DNA of 9,297 nucleotides, taken from contig JALXES010000002.1 in NCBI GenBank assembly GCA_027069365.1, positions 1 through 9,297 of the forward strand. The letters run 5' to 3'. A program made the position numbers and the translations under genes. The stretch is from Candidatus Moraniibacteriota bacterium. GTDB lineage: Bacteria > Patescibacteriota > Minisyncoccia > Moranbacterales > GCA-2747515. Under the pieces are notes generated by a model, which searched no databases, was not told where the DNA came from, and worked only from the letters and a program-made list of their open reading frames with translations. Below are positions 5,756-9,297 of this stretch, in pieces; position 1 is the stretch's first letter, and each line of letters begins with the position of its first letter.

Positions 5756-5873
5756 CGCTATGCAGCGCAAGTGCCTCTATTAAGGGATAAATCGCCACTT
5801 CTATACTATGTGCGCAAAAAGACCTGCTTTGTGACACAAGATAAAATGATTTCTTTTTTGTTGCTCTCTTTCC
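5756..5873. other. Spacer with no recognised feature
   Basis: About 118 bp between the promoter at 5755 and the palindromic terminator at 5874. It is AT-rich toward the right end and contains a small TTGTG/CACAA inverted repeat near 5830. I see no gene, RNA or further promoter here. Confidence 0.5.
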
Positions 5874-5911
5874 AAAAAACTGTGGATAACTTGCAAGTTA
5901 TCCACAGTTTT
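5874..5911 (-). terminator. Intrinsic terminator within a perfect 36-bp palindrome
   Basis: Positions 5876-5911 are a perfect palindrome centred between 5893 and 5894. Read on the minus strand it folds as CTGTGGATAAC, loop TTGCAA, GTTATCCACAG, followed by six T (5879-5874). It begins 38 nt past the stop codon of the upstream membrane-protein gene, where a terminator is expected. A four-T run also follows on the plus strand, so it could act in both directions. Confidence 0.8.
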
Positions 5912-5937
5912 ACTCTTTTTGACATGCTTTGTCCACA
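5881..5937. other. Cluster of DnaA-box-like sequences
   Basis: TGTGGATAA at 5881-5889 (minus-strand box) and TTATCCACA at 5898-5906 (plus-strand box) both match the bacterial DnaA box TTATNCACA exactly and face each other inside the palindrome. TTGTCCACA at 5929-5937 is a third copy with one mismatch. An AT-rich tract lies to the left (5841-5880). The sequence match is direct; DnaA binding or an origin role is inference, because no dnaA or dnaN gene is in view and genes on both sides read the same way. Confidence 0.45.
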
Positions 5938-5949
5938 CAACAGCATGCT

Positions 5950-7245
5950 TTACTGCAATGCCCCTTGTGCATTCCCTGTCGCTGTCGGCGCATCTGTCGC
6001 GCCCTCCATCGGACCACCAGCACCTGTAGCCGGCGCAACAACACGTGCTGCCGCAGAGTCATCCCCCTGCAGGAGCAGCGGCTGCACTCCTTGTGTGCTT
6101 GCTGCGTCCCGCACCGTCGCATCGTACGCAAAGACCATATCCATCATCCTGCGCAGCACCGCACGACTCGTACCCAGAAAGACATGGTCATAGTGCGTTG
6201 CGTAATCAATTGACTCTGATGCATCCGGTGTAAAATTGTAGAAACGAATGGGGATGTTTTTGTAGTCACTGTCATCAAAGACGGCATTCTGCACTTGTGG
6301 TGGCGCAAACAGGAACAGTGGCGAGAGTCCTCGCGGCAGCGTTGTCTCATACATGCGCAATGCGTCGCGTGTCTGCTCCGGTTGCGATGAGTAGGTGTGG
6401 ATACCAACGCGCCGTAGGCCGTTTTGTTGCGGCAAGATGTAGATTTGGAATGGTTGGTCAAGTGCCGTGAGCATTGCTGTTGGCAATTGTGGCAAGAAGC
6501 GCTTGGCAAAGACTGCAAATGGCAGTGGCGCATTGTTTTCGTCAAATACGCCTATAATCTCCTCCATTGGCCCCTCTTGCCTACTTACAATTTCTTTGAG
6601 TTTCTGCGTAATATCCGGGGAGATTGCCTGCGATGTTACAGCGATTGACTTGGTAGCCTGCGGGAAGCGCGCGTCATTGTAGTCGTAAAGCTCCACCGTC
6701 TTGACACGCTCTGCATCCTGCGGTGTTGTCTCCGGCACATCCTCAGGGATGTGCGGTCCACTATTCTGCGTCACAATGCGCGTTGTTTGTTGCGATGCAA
6801 ACCGTCCTACAATGCCTTGCGCCAAGCCGGACGACCACACAAACCACACCAACACACCGAGGATGCCCACAAATATAGCGAGCAACAGCCACGCCAGACC
6901 TGTGCTTTTCTTTTGCTGCGCTGCTTGTGGTGCGGTGTTCTGTGACACGCTTTGTTGTGATGGTTTCTTTTGCTCTGTAGCCGCAGGCATAGCGCTTTGT
7001 TGCCGCGCTGCCGGCGCCGACTTCTGCGTCTCCGCAAGGAAAGGACTTGGCGACGCCACAGCGGCTGTGTCTTGTAGCTGTTGTTGTGGTTGTGGCGCTG
7101 TTGGCGCGCTACCAGACACCGGCGCTGCAGTTCCTGCGGCACCACGTGCGATATCATCCGCCATCGTATGCACATCAAATGCCTCCGGCGCACCGGTGCT
7201 GCGGGCACTTTGCGCTGATGCTTTGTTTTTCTTTTTACCAAACAT
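5950..7245 (-). CDS. Single-pass membrane protein of unknown family with extracytoplasmic domain
   Basis: 431 residues. Residues 1-115 form a low-complexity cytoplasmic arm rich in Ala, Gln, Pro and Ser, starting MFGKKKNK. One strong membrane segment at about 116-137 (LAWLLLAIFVGILGVLVWFV) follows KK, so N-in, C-out topology is expected. Residues 138-400 form a mixed alpha/beta extracytoplasmic domain, including FAVFAKRFLPQLPTAMLTAL (243-262) and a Tyr/Phe-rich stretch at 326-356. The C-terminal 30 residues are Gly/Ala/Thr-rich. I do not recognise the family. Its layout is reminiscent of uncharacterised surface proteins common in Patescibacteria. Start: ATG 7245. The frame is open much further upstream, but that would cross the terminator and end of the M23 gene and looks non-protein. 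It has its own promoter and terminator, so it appears monocistronic. An envelope role beside the M23 protein is only inferred from adjacency. Confidence 0.85.
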   Translation of the reverse strand: MFGKKKNKASAQSARSTGAPEAFDVHTMADDIARGAAGTAAPVSGSAPTAPQPQQQLQDTAAVASPSPFLAETQKSAPAARQQSAMPAATEQKKPSQQSVSQNTAPQAAQQKKSTGLAWLLLAIFVGILGVLVWFVWSSGLAQGIVGRFASQQTTRIVTQNSGPHIPEDVPETTPQDAERVKTVELYDYNDARFPQATKSIAVTSQAISPDITQKLKEIVSRQEGPMEEIIGVFDENNAPLPFAVFAKRFLPQLPTAMLTALDQPFQIYILPQQNGLRRVGIHTYSSQPEQTRDALRMYETTLPRGLSPLFLFAPPQVQNAVFDDSDYKNIPIRFYNFTPDASESIDYATHYDHVFLGTSRAVLRRMMDMVFAYDATVRDAASTQGVQPLLLQGDDSAAARVVAPATGAGGPMEGATDAPTATGNAQGALQ

Positions 7246-7290
7246 GTCTTTTGTGTCTATTTGTATCTTGCACAAACAAGGGTTTCCTCC

Positions 7291-7299
7291 ATTGTACCA
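7291..7299 (-). promoter_or_regulatory. Extended -10 promoter of the membrane-protein gene
   Basis: TGGTACAAT on the minus strand, within the 10-mer GTGGTACAAT also found before yraN. It lies in the 146-bp gap between the M23 terminator and the membrane-protein gene. Predicted start near 7284 leaves a leader of about 40 nt before ATG 7245, unlike the two leaderless cases. GGAGGA (7290-7285) directly follows the -10 box but would fall outside, or at the very edge of, the transcript. Confidence 0.5.
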
Positions 7300-7340
7300 C
7301 AAAAATGCACTTTTGGGAGATGCGCAAAGAAATTTTAGTA

Positions 7341-7381
7341 TAAAAAATCCCCCTCCCACTCTTCCCTGAGCGTGAGGGGAT
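7341..7381 (-). terminator. Intrinsic terminator of the M23 peptidase gene
   Basis: Read on the minus strand from 7381: ATCCCC plus TCACGCTC pairs with GAGTGGGA plus GGGGAT through one mismatch, one G-T pair and one bulged G, around a six-base AGGGAA loop. Five further T follow (7346-7342). It starts 10 nt after the TAG of the peptidase gene. Stem, loop and T tract are all of standard size. Confidence 0.85.
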
Positions 7382-7391
7382 GCGCACAGCG

Positions 7392-9272
7392 CTATCGTGC
7401 GCGAATGGTTAACTGCCAGCCGTTGCCACGCTCCAGTTCTGCCTTCATGGCAGCGGACAGTGGGATGCTGACAGTGGATGCGCCGCTCATTGCAAGCGGC
7501 GCGCAGAAGGGGTTGGTGGTGTCTACGCTGGAGAGTCCCACATCCCAGTGGTCGCCACCGTTGACGCACACTTCAACGGGTGTTGCGCCGTTGAGTGGCG
7601 CCTGAAGCCCCTCTGTCTGGAGGCGGGAGACATCAAAGACGGTCACCACGAGGGTGGTGTCCCAGAATGAGATGTTTCCCACGTTTTTTGCACCCTGTGA
7701 TGGCGTGGTAGTCCATGCCACGTTCCATCGCTCCGGGATAATGTAGTAGGCGGTAAGCGAACTACTCGGTGCCGGGTGTGGCGGCGCTGACGCTGGCGGT
7801 GCAGATTGCACTGCCGGGGGCGTCGGGGTGGGGGTTGGCTGGGGCAGTTGCGGCTTACTTTGCGGCAAGACCACAAACCGCTCAATCCGACTGCAGTTGT
7901 TTGTGGCAAAGGATTTGTCACAATCTTCTGGTGTACGAATCTTGCGGCGACTGCCCTCGTGCGGCTCCTTAACTTCATCATGCACATCAATGGCTGCACG
8001 ACACTGCAAATTGGCGTAGTCCGGTACGATAATAAAATCCTTCTCATTCGGGTCATCACCTTTGCGCAAGTCATCAACACCAAAACTCTCCTTGATACGG
8101 GGCAGTTGATAGACAACGTCTCCGTTATCATCTTGTACCCAGCACCACACATAACCTTCAATGGTTTTGGAGTGCTTGTTGCGCAAGCTGTCCTTGACAT
8201 TGGCATTGGCCACTTGCATGCGGAGCACCGTTTTCAGACGCTCACCGGCGATAAGTGTCTTTGAGGAACAATTATCACAGTTGGCGCTGACTTCAGTAGT
8301 GTCACGGAAGATGTCAAAGTCCGGACGCAGATCCGAATCCTTGGCAACAAGCTTCTTTGGCGGTGTTCCTTTTGCCAGGAGCCCCGTCGGTGCAAGAGGA
8401 CGCACCTGCTGCGGCGTGATGTCAACTTGTGCCAGAGGTATGCTGACGGCCTCTTGGTGTTGTGGTGTGTGCCCAACGATAGGCGTGTAGGTCAGAAACT
8501 GATTACTGACCTCAACATATCCCACTTGCTGCGCAGAAGACGCACAGGCATGTGTTGTGGGAGCAATGTGCTGCCGAATCCACTGCAACACTTTCTTCCA
8601 CCAGGAGATCTGCACGTCCTTCTGTGAGCAGATTTCCCCGTTGTAGACGGGTTGCGTAGTGGTGGAAGTGGCTTGTGGTTTGGGTTTGGTGTAGGGGCTA
8701 TGGGAATTGAGAAAAGCGATAGGGTCAATGAAGCCAAGAAAATCGCCGTTTCTCTCATAGCCAGTCCACCGATCATTATCATCATCGTCAGGAAACCTGA
8801 TAGCAAAATGCAAATGATCCATCCGTCTATTGCAGTAGCGATAGACACCAATTTCTCCAATCTTTTCACCGGCACGTACAATTCCTGTTCCATGCACACT
8901 CGTCATGTGTGCATAAAGAGCAAGGAATGTCTTACCATCCTTGGAATGATGCCGGATAATCACACCGCCGCCAGGAATTCCTTTCCCAGAGCAGTCTTTC
9001 CCACCGTATGACCCAATATTGCCTTTTGCGTGAACAACAACTCCATCAGCGATAGCATATACGACAGTGCCAGCGACGGCATCAATATCTTGTGCGAGAT
9101 GTCGCCTATTCCTGAACTTCGGATTTCTCTCACCAAATTTAAGATATGAGCCAATAGTGCTTGTTCCAGTTGGCCAACACCAGCCAGTTGCCATCTGTTC
9201 GCCTGGGCATGCGGCAAGAGCCGACTTCGCCAGGACCATCAACATCAATATAAGACCATAAATCAATTTCAT
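7392..9272 (-). CDS. Secreted M23 family metallopeptidase with long C-terminal extension
   Basis: 626 residues from ATG 9272. Residues 1-21 are a signal peptide (MKLIYGLILMLMVLAKSALA), ending LAAC, which also fits a lipobox with Cys22. The M23/LytM domain spans about 40-190 with the full zinc set: His58 and Asp62 (HLAQD), His122 (YAHM), and His153-x-His155 (DHLHFAI). Such enzymes cut peptide bridges in peptidoglycan. The rest is unassigned: a Thr/Pro linker (about 193-210), a Cys-containing region (about 211-465), a Pro-rich linker (470-505), and a C-terminal domain starting LTAYYIIPERWNVAW. The mature part has 14 Cys including Cys22, so all could pair if Cys22 is not lipidated. An upstream ATG (9296) would add MVIYPCTT and spoil the signal peptide. 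Hand-counted GC is about 49% over 8701-9240 and about 60% over 7441-7980. A role opening the wall for the nearby T4SS is plausible but inferred. Confidence 0.93.
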   Translation of the reverse strand: MKLIYGLILMLMVLAKSALAACPGEQMATGWCWPTGTSTIGSYLKFGERNPKFRNRRHLAQDIDAVAGTVVYAIADGVVVHAKGNIGSYGGKDCSGKGIPGGGVIIRHHSKDGKTFLALYAHMTSVHGTGIVRAGEKIGEIGVYRYCNRRMDHLHFAIRFPDDDDNDRWTGYERNGDFLGFIDPIAFLNSHSPYTKPKPQATSTTTQPVYNGEICSQKDVQISWWKKVLQWIRQHIAPTTHACASSAQQVGYVEVSNQFLTYTPIVGHTPQHQEAVSIPLAQVDITPQQVRPLAPTGLLAKGTPPKKLVAKDSDLRPDFDIFRDTTEVSANCDNCSSKTLIAGERLKTVLRMQVANANVKDSLRNKHSKTIEGYVWCWVQDDNGDVVYQLPRIKESFGVDDLRKGDDPNEKDFIIVPDYANLQCRAAIDVHDEVKEPHEGSRRKIRTPEDCDKSFATNNCSRIERFVVLPQSKPQLPQPTPTPTPPAVQSAPPASAPPHPAPSSSLTAYYIIPERWNVAWTTTPSQGAKNVGNISFWDTTLVVTVFDVSRLQTEGLQAPLNGATPVEVCVNGGDHWDVGLSSVDTTNPFCAPLAMSGASTVSIPLSAAMKAELERGNGWQLTIRAR

Positions 9273-9297
9273 GGTGGTACAAGGGTAGATAACCATG

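Noticed and set aside
5841..5940. Chromosomal origin of replication, from DnaA boxes beside an AT-rich tract.
   Set aside because: Only two exact boxes plus one near-match, no dnaA or dnaN, no change of gene direction across the site, and the palindrome is fully explained as a terminator. Kept as a finding, not as an origin call.
6701..7369. Plus-strand open frame of about 220 codons, Cys- and Ala-rich.
   Set aside because: It is the antisense of the low-complexity arm and the start of the membrane-protein gene and runs through its promoter and the M23 terminator. No ribosome binding site or family pattern.
7319..7386. Direct repeat GATGCGCA on both sides of the M23 terminator.
   Set aside because: Eight bases only, 60 bp apart, with no sign of insertion between the copies; likely chance.
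7246..7569. Upstream extension of the membrane-protein frame.
   Set aside because: It crosses the M23 gene's C-terminus, its terminator and the TGGTACAAT promoter, so ATG 7245 is far better.
9273..9297. Plus-strand GTGGTACAAG near the right edge, resembling the promoter motif.
   Set aside because: One mismatch at the essential last T of the -10 box, and any gene it would serve lies outside the window.

Overview
The window looks like a piece of a Candidate Phyla Radiation (Patescibacteria) genome. This is inferred from gene content, not from a marker gene: a PrgI-type type IV secretion (T4SS) cluster in which the VirB4 function appears split into a TraC-like protein and a separate ATPase, a VirB6-like channel protein with a long cytoplasmic tail, small compact genes, and membrane or secreted proteins of no recognised family. 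All eight supported protein genes lie on the minus strand, so the window reads right to left. GC is roughly 50%, with local departures. No rRNA, tRNA, CRISPR array, transposase or integrase is visible.

Layout in transcription order. (1) 9272-7392: secreted M23 peptidase with intact zinc motifs and a long Cys-containing, Pro-linked C-terminal part, closed by an intrinsic terminator at 7381-7341. (2) 7245-5950: single-pass membrane protein with a Pro/Gln/Ala-rich cytoplasmic arm and an extracytoplasmic domain. It has its own extended -10 promoter and ends in a terminator that is also a perfect 36-bp palindrome made of two DnaA-box sequences. (3) 5949-5099: about 850 bp with no convincing protein gene. 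It holds a good minus-strand promoter (5755-5728), a dense series of hairpins and A-rich linkers, and a terminator-like hairpin with a T7 tract (5171-5148), so it may encode a structured RNA of about 575 nt. (4) 5098-4706: YraN/UPF0102 nuclease-like protein. (5) 4646-2733: VirB6/TrbL-like polytopic protein. (6) 2714-1698: a soluble protein of unknown function. (7) 1614-1132: PrgI. (8) 1094-402: TraC-like N-terminal half of a VirB4 system. (9) 387-1 and beyond: start of the VirB4-type ATPase, cut by the window edge.

Genes 5 to 9 form a closely spaced T4SS operon: inner-membrane channel (VirB6), VirB3-like platform protein (PrgI) and motor (TraC-like plus VirB4). The M23 hydrolase and the membrane protein just upstream are plausible envelope partners, one opening peptidoglycan and one exposed outside, but their terminators and separate promoter make them separate transcription units. 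Expression signals are mixed. yraN and the VirB6 gene each have GTGGTAYAAT exactly 6 nt before the ATG, which predicts leaderless mRNAs, whereas the VirB4 gene has a strong Shine-Dalgarno placed for a TTG start.

Points most worth a second look are the structured intergenic unit, the DnaA-box palindrome and terminator, the shared promoter motif predicting leaderless starts, and a low-GC block (about 43% by hand count, 2461-3300) that crosses the boundary between the VirB6 tail and the next gene.
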